Below are positions 26,101-37,781 of a DNA stretch of 64,000 nucleotides, in pieces. A program made the translations under genes and the position numbers. Below the pieces are notes generated by a model that saw nothing but the letters and a program-made list of their open reading frames with translations, had not been told where the DNA came from and did no database searches. The first letter of the stretch is position 1, and each line of letters starts with the position of its first letter. This stretch comes from Xestospongia bergquistia (lineage: Eukaryota; Porifera; Demospongiae; Haplosclerida; Petrosiidae): assembly GCA_963965975.1 (NCBI GenBank), contig OZ014419.1:3561677-3625676 (forward strand). The letters are read 5' to 3'.

Positions 26101-29100
26101 AAAGACCAAAAGGAGTGGTGATGGCAGTCTTAGGCACATCCTCCAGAGCCACTGGAATTTGATGATAGGCTCTGACTAAATCAATTTTAGAGAAAACAGT
26201 ATTGCCATGAAGTATAACAGAGAAATCATATACGTGAGGGATGGGGTATCTATCTGGAACTGTGGCGTAGTTTAATGAGCGATAATCCCCACAAGGACTC
26301 CAGTCGCCTGGGGTCTGTTTTAGGACCATGTGTAGTGGTGACAACTAACTACTTGATGATGGGCGTATGATCCCTAGGTCCATCATGTGTTGAAATTCCT
26401 CTTTAGCTGCTTTGAGTTGTTCTGGTGACAAGCGTCTTGAGTGTGATGCAACTGGTTGACCATTGGTTGTGATATAATGTTGAATATGTTGTTTAATGGG
26501 TTTAATAGTGTTAGAAGTTTGAGTAACATCAGGGTATTTTGAGAGTATAGTTTCAACTTTGGTAGGAATAGAGAGAGGAAGGATAACGAGATTGAGGGGT
26601 TGTAAGGATGAGGCCAGTATATTTACTTGTGAGTAACTGTGTCAAGTAAGCGTTTATTGTGTACATCTACCAGTACTTTATGACATTGTAAGAAGTTGAT
26701 ACCTATAATTGGATACTAAACGTCTGCTATAATGAAAACCCACGTGAATGATCTGCATAGTCCTAAATTAAGTGCAATCAGCTTGGTACTGTAGGTGCGA
26801 ATTGAAGTATTGTTTGGTGCCTGAAGAGTTAAATTACTAGATTTGCGTTGCCTGTCAAATCAAGACGGAGGGCATACACTAACATCTGCTCCCGTATCCA
26901 CTAGAAAACATGTGTTCGATGTGCAGTCATAAATAAAGAATAGGCGACTTTTAGCGTTGCCAGGAGCACTGCTCGCCGTCAGTGACTGGCCTGTTTGTTT
27001 CCCGTCCAAGTGCATGGAGGTTGGCACTTTTTTGCATCATCCCCAAAACGGTGATGATACCAACAGAGATTGGAGGGCGGTTGTGTTTTACGTGGAGCAG
27101 GGGTGGTTGAACGATGAGGGGACATAGAGGGACGACGGTTAAATGAAGGTTTAGGCAAATAAATGGATTTGAATAACGACTTGAAATCTGATATCTCTGA
27201 ATGTAATTGATCAATATCTGAGCTGAGTTGAGTGTGGATTCGAGTTACCGCTGGTCCAGCTACATCCATTACTTTATCAGCTAGATCACCTAGATTTGAT
27301 CTTCACAGCAGTAACCACTGGGATTGAGGATGATGGCTGTTCCTGTTGCTGTGGTGGGTCTTGCTGCAGATCATCTGCCATGACGTACGATCACGTCCGG
27401 GTCACCAATATACTATTTTGACTGAATACTATCACAAAATAATAATAATTTGATTATCTTCCGGCAGCTTAAATAGACACAATGATTGATTAACTGCATA
27501 GGTGTTTGATGTTACAAAATCATGTAGCATGGGGGGTATGTAAATGTATGCAAGAGTGTGTATGCTGATGTCAAAAAAGTAAAAAGGGAATTTCAGAATC
27601 TTAACTGCCACAGTGATAGTGATGAAGCATATTATTGATGAAATGACTGAATATGAACATGAATACTGTGATATCATTGAATTTTATGTGGAAGGTAAAG
27701 AAATGGAATAGTAGAAGGTGAACCAATTGAAGTTGATGCAACTGATGACATCTGTCTGAGTAGTTTAGCAGCTGGAGAATCTAAATAAACAGAAGATATG
27801 ACAGATAAAGTAGTGATTAATTTTTTGACAGACTTGTAACACCAGACATTATAAAAGGAATGGTAGACCAAACAAACCTATATGCCCAGCAGCACATAAA
27901 GAGCACCCAGATATTTCACTCTGATCTCACCGAAACTAATGGAAAAAAGATGCATCCATCAGCAGAAATACTACAATTCTTTAGTCTGGTCATAGTATTG
28001 GCTAGGCATAATCTACTATCCCAAAATAGAGTATTACTTGGTGCAGTACTGGTCTGTTAGGATAGTTATATTTTCTCGTATAATATCTAGGTATTGTTCA
28101 GCCTAATTTGGACATTTCTTTACATAAATGACAAAAAGAGCAAATACAGAGACGAACCAGGCCATGATCCCTTGTATAAGTTATGTCCTCTTCTTGTATC
28201 ATAAGTTAGTAACTTTTAAGCAAATTATAATCCTGGACATGAGCTATCCATCAACTAGGCCATTGTCAGCTTCAAAGGCAGGATATGGATTCTTCCATAT
28301 ATATACCTAAGAAGCAAAATGAATGGGCACTAAAAGCAATTTTGTTAGCTGGCTCAAAAAAATGGTGATACTTCAGTTGGATTCTGTATGCAAGTATGTA
28401 TTTCCAAGTAATATTGGGATTGACTGTAGTACATGTATAATAGTTTACTTGTTGATACATTATACATGTTGGAGAGAACAGAACTGTTACACGTGATGGT
28501 GTCATGAGACTACGAGTCACTGAAGAAAACAGGAGACCACATATACATGGATTATTATTGCACAGCCCCTTACTTATCTTGACAAGGAAATTGATAGCTT
28601 TAGAAGCATGTAGTACATCCCATACAGATAGAGTAGATATGCCTGTGGAATGAAATATGATGACAAAAGTAAAGAATAAACTGGAGAGAAAAGGAAGGGA
28701 TTGAAAAAAGGAGAAATGAGAACAAAGAATTAGGGAATGATGTACTTCCCTTACGATGGTAAGAGAAACAGCTCATAACCATTCTTAACACAGTCCACAA
28801 TAGTAGTATGGTAAAAAAGACTTGCAGAACATGATTGTCATCTACAGAAACAGAAAATGTAGAAAAGACACTTATGGTTGACAAGTACAATACCTATATG
28901 GGTGAAGTTGATAAAAGTGACCAACTTTCTCTAACTATGGCTTAAAACACAGGACAGTGAAAGGGTATAAATGAGTAACAATTCATCCAATAGATTTAGC
29001 TATTGTGAATCCTTACAGCCTCTACCAAATGTCTATTCAATCACAAATGCTTATGAGCCCTTCTAATTTAGAATAAAGCTAGCAAAATAAAAACTTAACA

Positions 29101-32100
29101 GAGCTGATGTTAATCTTAGTTCCTCTATGTCTTCACCACATCTCCCTTCAGATGCACATCTGCACAAGCATCACTTCCTTGGCAAAATACCACCTTGTTC
29201 AAGTAGAAAGCCCTCATAGTATGAATGTATCATCTGCAATTTCAAGAAAAGGAATAGATACAATACTTGGGACACAATATTACTATATTATATGTAATAC
29301 ATGAATGTATATATATATTGTACGTTCATGTGTAGAGTCACAACTAAGCTTCTACAATCATATAGAAAACAATTATATTAATAATTACAATAAAAATTAC
29401 CTTCTCTTCCACTTCACTCATCACTGGTGTACACTGCCATCTAATGTATACATACATGTTCAATATAGACCTTAATCATCATTTATGACTAATTAGAAGA
29501 TCCATAGATGTCTGAATAAATATGCAACACGAGAAAAAACCAGAGCAAAGATATGATATGGCATTTTAAAAAATGCTTCCATTGCAAAAATTAACATGCC
29601 CTTGGAAACATGTAGTCAAAGGGATATAGTGTTTGTTGAATGTACTATATAGTCATCACATTGATAATAATAGTCATACAAGAGAAATAACAACATGATA
29701 TTAACCTCATATTATGAAAGTGCTCTTATATACAGTATATAATTTATTTGGTTAGTCATCTAATTTTAAGTTTGTATATCTATTTTCAGTTTGGATACAC
29801 ACCATTACACCTTGCATCTAATGCTGATGTAGCGGAAACTTTAATAAAATATGGTGCAAGTGTCCATGCACTTAGTAAGGTAAGTATTTAAGAAAATATC
29901 TTTATATTACTTGAAAGTTTTTGTGTTTGAGATTCATTATTATGATGTTATATGATGACTGTAAACATTAAGTATAATATGATGTATAACAGCTATGACT
30001 TATTACAAGTTTATATGGAAGGGCTACTCCTTTTATTGTTTTATAACACTTATGTAAGGAGGTTATTCTAACTTGTATATTTGCACATCAACAACTTTAA
30101 TGTGTAAAATTAATCGGATGTTAGTTGTAACAATATTATTGTCACAAAATATATTAATTAGTAAATAGGTCATTAGTGATCTGTTAATTACATCCAACTT
30201 TATAGTCAGTTCATTGACGTAATGCATTTGTTGTAACAACAGCATGTTATTACTACTTACAATATTATGATACACATAATTCACTTTGAAACTGGAGCAT
30301 ACAGTTAATGAGGTGTTTAACTGTCCACATATACTCCTAAGAATGTGAAGTAGGTCTCTAAAAACTTGGAAACCTGCATATCAGATCCTTTGTTTTCAAA
30401 AAATTAAAAATCAGTAAGCTAATTCAACAGACTATAAGCAAAAGATATTCCTTTTATGACTTTAAATAGCTTTATTTTTAACAAAGTCTTATGACAGTAA
30501 TGGCACCTACTAAAGCCCTGAGTGAAATGAATGACTGGGTTTACAACAAAGCTCTGTGGCTACATCCATAATAATGAAATGTTAAGTTAATATAATGTAT
30601 GCAAACAATATATATGAGTTTGAAAGTTGTAATACCTTTTGGCTTTTAGCGGTTGTCCTAATATTTCTTTGAATTGCATACCACCAAATTAACAGTTCTT
30701 ATACCTGGTTTGTGTTACTGTACAACTCATACCATATGGTACAAGTATTTGTTATGCATATTGCTTATGAAATATCCTACAAATACATAATTATCATATT
30801 AACTTTTCTCTTTCTATCTGTCAATTATCTCAAAGCCACTAATAGTTTTGCCCCATTCTTTTCCATTGCATGCAACAGTCATTAACATTAAGATAGCTTT
30901 CACATTTCATACTTCTCTGTAGATTCATAGAGCTCCTTTGATCACCTCATGTATTACTATCACTTACAGGACAATTCTGTTTGGCCATGTTTTGTTTTAC
31001 TATTGTAATTTACTAACGTATGCAGCTAAAATTATTTTTAATCCTTATAATTTAAGGATCATTGACGATTAATGATATGTTTGAAAAGCAAATTCTACAG
31101 CTTCCTAGGTTCATATAAGATACTTTAGGCTACTTTGCACACATAGATGATGCAGAACTGTTTATGTTTTATTTCAATATCAGATGTTATGAATATTTTA
31201 TTTTCAATGTCATTATATTAATATCATGTTTAGCTGTTACGTCATACTTACATGAGGACTACTACTGTTGTATAATCTTGAAACATACTAGTTATACTGG
31301 TATACTAAAATAGCAGAGTATGCAGCATGCTAGCATGATAGACATACTATGATTGTGCATTGTAATTTAACTTGTAAACCTGTCTATGCTATATGTGAAG
31401 GCCATGTGATATTATTATAGGGTGAACATTTTTCATTGTATCATAACTAGTCATTATGAAATAGCTATCATTGCTGGCGTCATATAATTATCTTCCACTC
31501 TATATAATGAAAGTAATGTTTCCTATCCTTTACAGTCTAGTATTTAATGTAGCTAAAGATTATAAAGTGAATTGATCATAAATACTCACATCTTAATGTA
31601 GGACAAAAATACTCCACTTCATAATGCTGCCTACTTAGGCAGCAGTGTGGCAACAGATTTACTAATAAAAGCTGGAGCAACACTCGATGCTATTAATGAA
31701 GTAAGCATCTCTATCATTAAATAAGTCATGATAACTATAAATGACTTAATGTTGTTATAGAAAGTGACAACCTATAAGTTTTTATATGTACCACCCCATT
31801 AACATTGTTAAGACAATGTTGATTATTGTGTAGGTCTCTGTTTTTTCAGATGTATGTAGTTATGGAGATTCAAACACCTCATCTATTATTATCTAAAGTC
31901 TCTTTAAGAACAGCTTGCATGCTTGTTTGTGGCCATGCATATTTTATATTGAGTGATTGGTGAAATGGTCAGTGGTTCCAGAATTTGCCATTATGCATCC
32001 TATAATTTTACCAAGTTGATTATGACCAAAAGGAAGTTAATTGATACCTAGTCTCTTTTAGATGCTTGAGAGGCTTCACTTAAAAAGCACCAGGAGGTCA

Positions 32101-35100
32101 GTCTGCAAGAGAGTTAGAGTTATACTGTTTGAAGAGATGTACTAAACAATGTTGTACAACTCCAATGACACCCAAACTAACTAGTTGGCTATTTTCTGTC
32201 TTGAAGAAGCTTCTCATTACGAAAAAGTCTACTTAACATTAGTGATTGGTTATTCCATTCTTTTAATCAAGTTACGGAATTTCTACGAGTCTTTTTAAAG
32301 TTTAAACACATTTGAGTTGTAATTCATATATAATAACTTCAGCTGCAGCTCAGTATTCAATTCTCACATTCCTACATAGGCAATACTACTGTCTGCCTGA
32401 TTTCTTATAATTTGTAAATAGTTTGTGTTTGTATTGTAATAGTACAACTTAAATGGACATATCATATGTATGTATTCCTTATTTAATTAAATAACAAAGT
32501 GTCCTTAGTAAACATTATTATCTTTTTTGTAGTTTATCAATGAATTTTGTATATTTCCTTTTCATAAATTAATGTTACTACATTTTGTTATTTCATTTTA
32601 CAGAGTGGAAACTCTCCATTACATGATGCATGCTCTCAAGGTAAAATGAAATGCATAATGTTACTCTTATCAAATGGAGCTGATGCTACCATTACGAACA
32701 ATGAAGGTGAAACACCTGCAGACAAAGTTCAACCTAATGACAAGAACAGACCTACTATACTAAATTTGATTAAAGAAGCCAAAAAAGGTAATGAGTTCAT
32801 CACATTAGGCATGTACTTAAGTGAGTATCTTATTAAACTAGTGCATCCTCAATCCAGCTAATTTAATACATCATAACTATGTTTGAACATATTTGTAATG
32901 CCATCTTTATTTTTTTTAATGTTGTCACATTATGATGTTACATTATGACATATATATTATAGTAACGTATGTATAGTATTGATATAACAAGGTGATTGAT
33001 CTCTGAAGCTTAAATAACAAACAAATCAATCTTGTAGGTTATGTGCAAGGTAGTCATGATAATTGTCCTTATTAGAATGTGTTTTATTAACTACATAGTA
33101 CTAGAAAGCACAGGTGTATATTATGTCATCTTGTTCATCATAATCCTTTGGTCATGTTATAATATGTTTATTTGGAATTACAATTGTAGCTAATCACAAT
33201 AATGTTACTGGGATTTGAGTATGTAAGCTATTACTTGTTAATTTGAAATTGCTCCTCAAGAATATTAGACAGATTTGCATTCTCTATGGCTTGCTTAATA
33301 ATAACAATATAACTATATAATTATTATCTGATATTACAAAGACTTGGAACAATAGTATTTGTATGGACAATGAATTATAGTCTGATTTTAATTCAATAGC
33401 CATTATTATGATCTGTTTATTAATTTTATAGTCAGTTATACAAAAGAAATGCCTTTGTTATGTACAGAAGTAACATTATCATCCTTCCATGTAATAACCA
33501 TCAGTTTAATGGTTGTACTCAGTCTAGCTAGTTCTGTCTAAAGTACAGTATATCAGTGAAATGTTTCTTATATAATTCAACTTTAACCTGTTTTGTTTAA
33601 TAAAAAAAGAAAAAAAATAATCTTAATCATGAAATCTTTATCCTTTTTCTAAAGATTATTCTAAGTTGCTAGACAAAGCTCTCGATGAAGGAAAGATTAC
33701 AGCAAAATACTCAAAGATGGCAATGTCAGGAGCTCCAGGAACAGGAAAGTCATCTGTTGTGAAGCTCTTGTTAAATCAGCCACCTCCACAAAGTCACCAC
33801 AGTACTCCTGTAACAACTGCTCCTGAGATAAGAAAGGTAGACACCACTAGTTTCATCACTGGATCTGACCAAGGAACTTCATCCGCCACCCAAATTTGGG
33901 GCAAGGTAGATCGGTCATCTTTCAAAAACATGCTTGCTAGAACAGTAAAGAGTATGCTACAATCTACTACACCTGAATCTAATTCACTTCCAGGTCTAAT
34001 TGATGAGAGTGAGTCATCATCATCTGATGATGATGTATCACAAGATTCTTCTTCATCAATTGATAAAACACAACCTGATAAAGTCACCTCAATTCCTACT
34101 TATAAGTCAGTACCTCCACCTGTATCAGCAGTCGCTAATGAGATAGTAAAGGTCTTACCTACTGTAGAAGAGTCACCTGAGCTTTATAACACCCACTGGA
34201 TACACTGTATTGACTCTGGTGGACAGGCAGCATTTCTGGACATAGCTCCAGCATTGTTACGGTACAATCCAGTCAGCATACTTACACAAAAGCTAAATGA
34301 GAGGCTTGATGACCAGCCTAAATTTTACTTTAGCTTCAAAGGTCAACGAATTGGTATACCAGCGGAGCGACAAATTACCAATTTACAACTCCTTGAGTCG
34401 TCCTTTCGTTCACTAGCATCCATAAATCAGCCTGATTTGCGCAAAATTCATGTCAAATTTTCACATCTTGAGCCTTCCATTCTTATTCTTGGCACATTTT
34501 ATGATAAAATACTAGAATGCGTTGGCGAGTCTTTGGTGGAAAAGAATGTTCGTTTGTGGTCTACTTTAAAGCAGTTTAGAGATGTGTGTATGAATTATTG
34601 CGAAAAGGAAAAGCAGATAATATTTCCTCTCAATACAACAGCCAGAGGTGAGTCTGAAAAGAAGATTGCAGAGAAAATTCGTACAATTGTGTGCCAATCT
34701 TACATTGAGGCAGAAATTCCAATACGATGGTACCTGTTTCAGCTTGAATTATATGATCTACAGGAGAATACAAAGTCGATTGTTGTCAGTAAGAGAGAGT
34801 GCTTGAAAATAGGGATGGCAATTAGGATGAGTGAAAATGAGGTAGAAGCTGCACTGATGTACTATCATGATATGACCATTTTCTTGTATTTTCCTGCTGT
34901 ATTACCTGATGTGGTTTTCCTCCATCCCCAACCACTTTTTAATAAGCTGTCAGAAATTATTAGCATCTCCTTTACTGATGCCACCACTTATTTGGATGAA
35001 TTAAATGTTGTTCTTCCACCAAATACTCATGTACGACTCAAAACCGAAGGTGTTTTTACTCGTGACCTGCTTGATCGTTTTCCTGATGGATTTTCACCAG

Positions 35101-36415
35101 ATTTTACAGCAGATCATTTCTTGAAATTAATGGATGATATCTTCATCGTAGCTCCTTTACCAGAGAAAGGAAAGTTCTTTTTACCCTGTGTTTTACCTAC
35201 TACTTCTAAGTTGGAGAATATAAGAAGCTCTTTTACAAAAGTCACAGATGCTCTTGTTTTAACTTGGGATGTGAAGCCTGTACCTCAAGGAATCTTTCCT
35301 GCTCTCGTAGTTAATCTTATTAAGCGACCTAAGTCACCAACATTTAGTCTTTATCAACCACCAATATCATTTGAGCCTGCAGAGGAACTGCTACAATATC
35401 GTAATGCTATCCAGTTATTGTGTCTTGATTTAGGAGGAGCAGTTTTGCTTGTTGATGGTATCTACTCTATAGATGTTTACTACAGTGGCCCTTCTGAAAA
35501 TTGCTCCGCTATTCGAAATGCTCTTCTCGGAGGCATTGGAGATATTGTTAAAAAGTTTCAGTATAAGCCAATTCTTTCATTACCTCAACAGCGTTTTTAT
35601 TGCTCAATGTGTGCTCCTGCTAAACATCTTTGTCGCCCTGATGAAGGCAAGAAAATACTTACTTGTTGTAGAGACCCTCGAATAACAGCATGTATTGATC
35701 GATCACGACAATTACCATGGATTGCAGTAGACCTGTCAGTAGAAGAAGTGAAACTACAAGGTCAGTCTTTACCGGCATTTTAATTTTTGTGAACAAATAT
35801 TCGGCAAAAGGAATGTTACCATTGCATGTATACCTAAGTAATGTAAAACTGCTTTGTTATATATATTTAGTTTTATTGAGATGCTAGAAACATTGTATTA
35901 GCATATTATAGAAAGAATTCTTAGCAAATATATCACCTGGCATATTACTATTATTAAATAAAGTAAATTGTAGATATGTAATATTTTAAGGAGATATTAA
36001 TAAATTACTTAAAAAAGCCAATGTCATCTCTGAGACCCTATGTAGTAAATGTTATATTTGTTATTAAATCTTTTATTTTAATACAGTTGATCTCACTTGC
36101 ATCCTAAGAAAAAAACCAAAGCTTGTAGATCTTGTGAGTCTTTTAACAGATATTGAGTATGAGTGGGACAAGATAGGCATTGCTTTAGAAGTAGAAGATC
36201 GTGTCCTAGGTGGCTTGAATCGAAGTCATGATGATAACACAGCAAAACTTATTACAGTATTACGAAGTTGGATGGATACATTTTCATCAAACAGAACTTG
36301 GAATGTTGTTCTTGATGCAGTAGAAGGCCCAGTTGTGAAACGCCTCACTACTGCTTTAAAAATTCGGAAGTTTTTAGCTAAACCAGAGGTCCAGTCAAAA
36401 TATGAAGTAAAATAG
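19166..36415 (+). CDS. Ankyrin-Roc-COR-death domain protein (ROCO family, DAPK1-like layout without kinase)
   Basis: Eight exons join in frame: 19166-19174, 19349-19447, 21479-21577, 29790-29879, 31602-31700, 32604-32787, 33655-35760 and 36087-36415 (3015 nt, 1004 residues plus stop). Exons 2-6 each encode about one ankyrin repeat (TPLHEAS, TPLHLAS, TPLHNAA, SPLHDAC) and join in phase 0. Exon 7 holds the Roc GTPase: P-loop GAPGTGKS at ~219-226, DSGGQ at 380-384 and a G4-like GTFYDK at ~473-478; COR follows from ~548 to ~890. Exon 8 is a death domain (~910-995). Vertebrate DAPK1 has kinase-ANK-Roc-COR-death; the kinase is absent here. The expected role is GTP-regulated cytoplasmic signalling through death-domain contacts, by family inference. 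All junctions use GT-AG; the last donor is GTCAGT. Intron 3 is swollen by transposons, yet the coding sequence has no defect. Confidence 0.9.
23112..23159. repeat. (TA)n microsatellite in intron 3
   Basis: Nearly pure TA dinucleotide run inside intron 3 of the ROCO gene. Confidence 0.9.
23603..23808 (-). repeat. 3' LTR of element A
   Basis: 206 bp, preceded on its own strand by the polypurine tract. Matches the LTR at 27410-27612 with about nine differences including three 1-bp indels. Confidence 0.92.
23968..24899 (-). pseudogene. Integrase region of element A
   Basis: Core and C-terminal part of a gypsy integrase. The DRGTQFE motif (second Asp) and [15 protein letters not shown] (catalytic Glu) are present. 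The first catalytic position reads [10 protein letters not shown] where HxDIVGPLP is expected, so Asp is replaced by Asn, and a stop follows at the SGG-TYLLTCI position. The C-terminal SH3-like part with [17 protein letters not shown] and VSIDRLKP is intact at 23968-24200. Integration activity is not expected. Confidence 0.85.
24900..25717 (-). pseudogene. RNase H and integrase zinc-binding region of element A
   Basis: Two overlapping frames cover the RT thumb/RNase H start ([25 protein letters not shown]) and the RNase H end ([32 protein letters not shown] with the conserved [15 protein letters not shown]), then the H2C2-type lead-in [23 protein letters not shown]. The frame break is near 25500. 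The domain order is the normal gypsy order. Confidence 0.85.
25931..26344 (-). pseudogene. Reverse transcriptase core of element A, catalytic motif changed
   Basis: Reads as a gypsy RT palm: [51 protein letters not shown] and QRFVDQVL. The active-site YxDD box is YIDN, so the second catalytic Asp is lost and polymerase activity is not expected. The frame is open for 137 codons and then breaks on both sides. Confidence 0.9.
26840..26965 (-). pseudogene. Aspartic protease remnant of element A
   Basis: The minus strand reads [17 protein letters not shown], the retropepsin active-site loop (DTGA). A stop follows soon after. Lies between gag and RT as expected. Confidence 0.75.
26951..27381 (-). 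pseudogene. Gag remnant of element A
   Basis: ATG at 27381 opens a short frame rich in Gln ([15 protein letters not shown]) that stops after about 30 codons. Another frame continues with [20 protein letters not shown] and ends with the C-rich motif [18 protein letters not shown], typical of a gag C-terminus in this type of element. Most of the capsid region is missing, so gag is internally deleted and frameshifted. Confidence 0.75.
27410..27612 (-). repeat. 5' LTR of element A
   Basis: 203 bp, adjacent to the primer-binding-like site at about 27391-27409. Partner of the LTR at 23603-23808. Confidence 0.92.
33655..35760 (+). other. Exon 7: Roc GTPase and COR domains
   Basis: A single 2106-bp exon codes for residues ~194-896. 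The distance from P-loop to DSGGQ is about 155 residues, far more than in ordinary Ras-like or Roc domains. The insert includes a Ser/Asp/Glu-rich stretch at ~306-336 ([19 protein letters not shown]) that is probably disordered. COR begins near [10 protein letters not shown] (~549). A Cys-containing segment ([12 protein letters not shown]) lies near residues 836-847. If the exon is not spliced, the frame ends eight codons later at 35783. Confidence 0.85.
35957..35962 (+). terminator. Candidate poly(A) signal inside intron 7
   Basis: AATAAA lies 174 bp after the stop codon reached if intron 7 is retained (35781-35783). Use of this site would give a protein lacking the death domain. Evidence is positional only. 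Confidence 0.35.
36087..36415 (+). other. Exon 8: C-terminal death domain of the ROCO protein
   Basis: Begins after acceptor ATACAG in phase 1 and runs to TAG. Encodes a death domain with [32 protein letters not shown] and [17 protein letters not shown], then a charged tail. Similar in layout to the death-domain exon at 7452-7729. Confidence 0.85.
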
Positions 36416-36567
36416 TGTTTTCTGCAGAGACAATTTTAACCTTAAAAGAATCCCTTTAAGTTTTTTTGCTAACACATTTTAATTTGTATTTAAAGTATTA
36501 TAGCTAGAATTTTCTTAAAAGTTTGAACTTGCTACTTTTGACAATATTATTCTTTTTGAATGATTAT

Positions 36568-37718
36568 CTAGAGTATTTTTTTGGAAAAAACTTGAAATGA
36601 TGACCTAGTATGAGCCTGAGTGTCATATGCCTTCTTCTGAGTGGATGCTGCATCTATAAGCTGCAGTTCAACTAATTCATACATCTGACTTAACTGACGT
36701 TGGAGTTGTTTAGAATAAACATAAGTGTCTGTGGCTAGTCCAGGTAAATCAGATGGAAGTGTGGGTTCTCTACCAAACATTAAAAGATATGGTTAGCATT
36801 TAGTAGATGTGTACGTTGAGGATCAGTAGGCATATAGGAGAAGAGGCAGCCATTTCTCCCAATCACTGGATTTAACACAGTATGTCCTTAACATCTGCAA
36901 TAAGGAGCGATTGGTGTGCTCCACTAAACCATGACCTTGGGGATGATAGGGTGTGGTTCGTGATTTGTGAATTCCAAAAGCCCGGCATGTCTCTTTTAAA
37001 AGTGTGCTCTCAAAATTAGCTCCCTGGTCAGAGTGAATATAAGTAGGTATGCCATAAATACTAAAGGTTTCAATGAGAGCTTTAACTGTACTTTCTGCTG
37101 TTTGATCCTTCAGGGGAATGGCCACAGGCCATTTAGTGAAGTAGTCTTGTATAACTAAGATATAAGAATTGCCCTGACATGACATAGGTACTTTTAGAAT
37201 ATCCACTCCTAACATCTCCCAAGGTTTACCCATAGGCATATTTACCAATGGGACTGGCTGGGGTAGTGCTGGTTTTGCTGGATTGCAAGCATCACAAGAG
37301 TCGCAGTAATTTTGAGTATCTGTTGCCATTCCAACCCAGTACACATTTTCTTGTAATCGCAATAATGTTTTCATATACCCTTGATGAGCACCTAAAGGAG
37401 CATCATGAAACTGTTGTAGGTAAGTTGCTTTGAGACTTAATGGTGCTATTGGCACTAGACGCTGCTCTTTACTAACAGGTTTAATAATAAAGCGATAAAG
37501 AACACCATTCTGTAACTTGACTTGGGGCCATAGTTGAAGCCACCTTCTGTATTGTGGGTGTTTCCATTCTGTACTTTGAGGTTTTTTTTGTTATCGTTTG
37601 TCTTGAGGTATGAAATGATTTTTGCTAGAATTGGATCTTTAGTCTGTTCCTTAATCAGTTCACTTTTACTAGGTCCACAAATGACTTTTGTAGCAGCTAT
37701 ACATGGTTGCCGTGACAA
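36568..37718 (-). pseudogene. Integrase of element B
   Basis: The main frame (36823-37455) has the HHCC zinc-binding region (HDAPLGAHQGYMKTL, CDSCDACN), GVDIL for the first Asp, SDQGANFES for the second and GLVEHTNRSLLQML for the Glu, so the DDE triad is present. A further frame (36568-36780) adds MFGREPTLPSDLPG. Upstream residues at 37455-37718 are the RNase H/integrase linker. Frame breaks at about 37455 and 36800 prevent one protein. Confidence 0.85.
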
Positions 37719-37781
37719 AGCACCAGCATTCGCATTGTGGGTACCTTTTCTATAAAGATTTTTAAATTCAAACTCTTGAAG

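Larger units (their letters stand above)
23603..27612 (-). mobile_element. Complete Ty3/gypsy LTR retrotransposon (element A)
   Basis: Both LTRs are present (23603-23808 and 27410-27612, about nine differences by eye). They are flanked by the 5-bp target duplication GTGAT at 23598-23602 and 27613-27617. Read on the minus strand, the LTR starts TGTGGC, a primer-binding-like TTGGTGACCCGGACGTGAT follows the right LTR, and a G-rich polypurine tract (complement of 23809-23825) precedes the left one. Between them gag, protease, RT, RNase H and integrase lie in standard order but with stops, frame changes and catalytic losses. The LTRs imply a fairly recent insertion, yet the coding part is dead. 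It sits inside the acidic region of piggyBac copy 2. Confidence 0.93.
23460..29290 (+). pseudogene. Broken piggyBac-type transposase (copy 2), split by a gypsy element
   Basis: An acidic N-terminus ([14 protein letters not shown], then [10 protein letters not shown]) at 23478-23602 resumes at 27613 after the inserted LTR element. Later pieces are [15 protein letters not shown] at 27860 with the EILQFF segment, [15 protein letters not shown] near 28298, [16 protein letters not shown] at 28880-28925 (the late catalytic-Asp motif), [13 protein letters not shown] near 28996 and a C-terminal tail with [12 protein letters not shown] near 29165. Stops and shifts are frequent, so it is inactive. It lies in sense orientation in intron 3 of the ROCO gene. 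It differs enough from copy 1 at 16.6 kb to represent another subfamily. Confidence 0.82.
19349..32787 (+). other. Ankyrin-repeat exons 2-6 and their introns
   Basis: Exons 2, 3 and 5 are exactly 99 bp (33 codons, one ankyrin repeat each) and exon 4 is 90 bp; exon 6 (184 bp) carries one repeat plus a linker and ends in phase 1. Intron 1 is 174 bp, intron 2 about 2.0 kb, intron 3 8.2 kb (nested transposons), intron 4 1.7 kb, intron 5 0.9 kb and intron 6 0.87 kb. I saw no further ankyrin exon in these introns. One repeat per exon in a single phase makes gain or loss of repeats by exon duplication easy. Confidence 0.8.
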
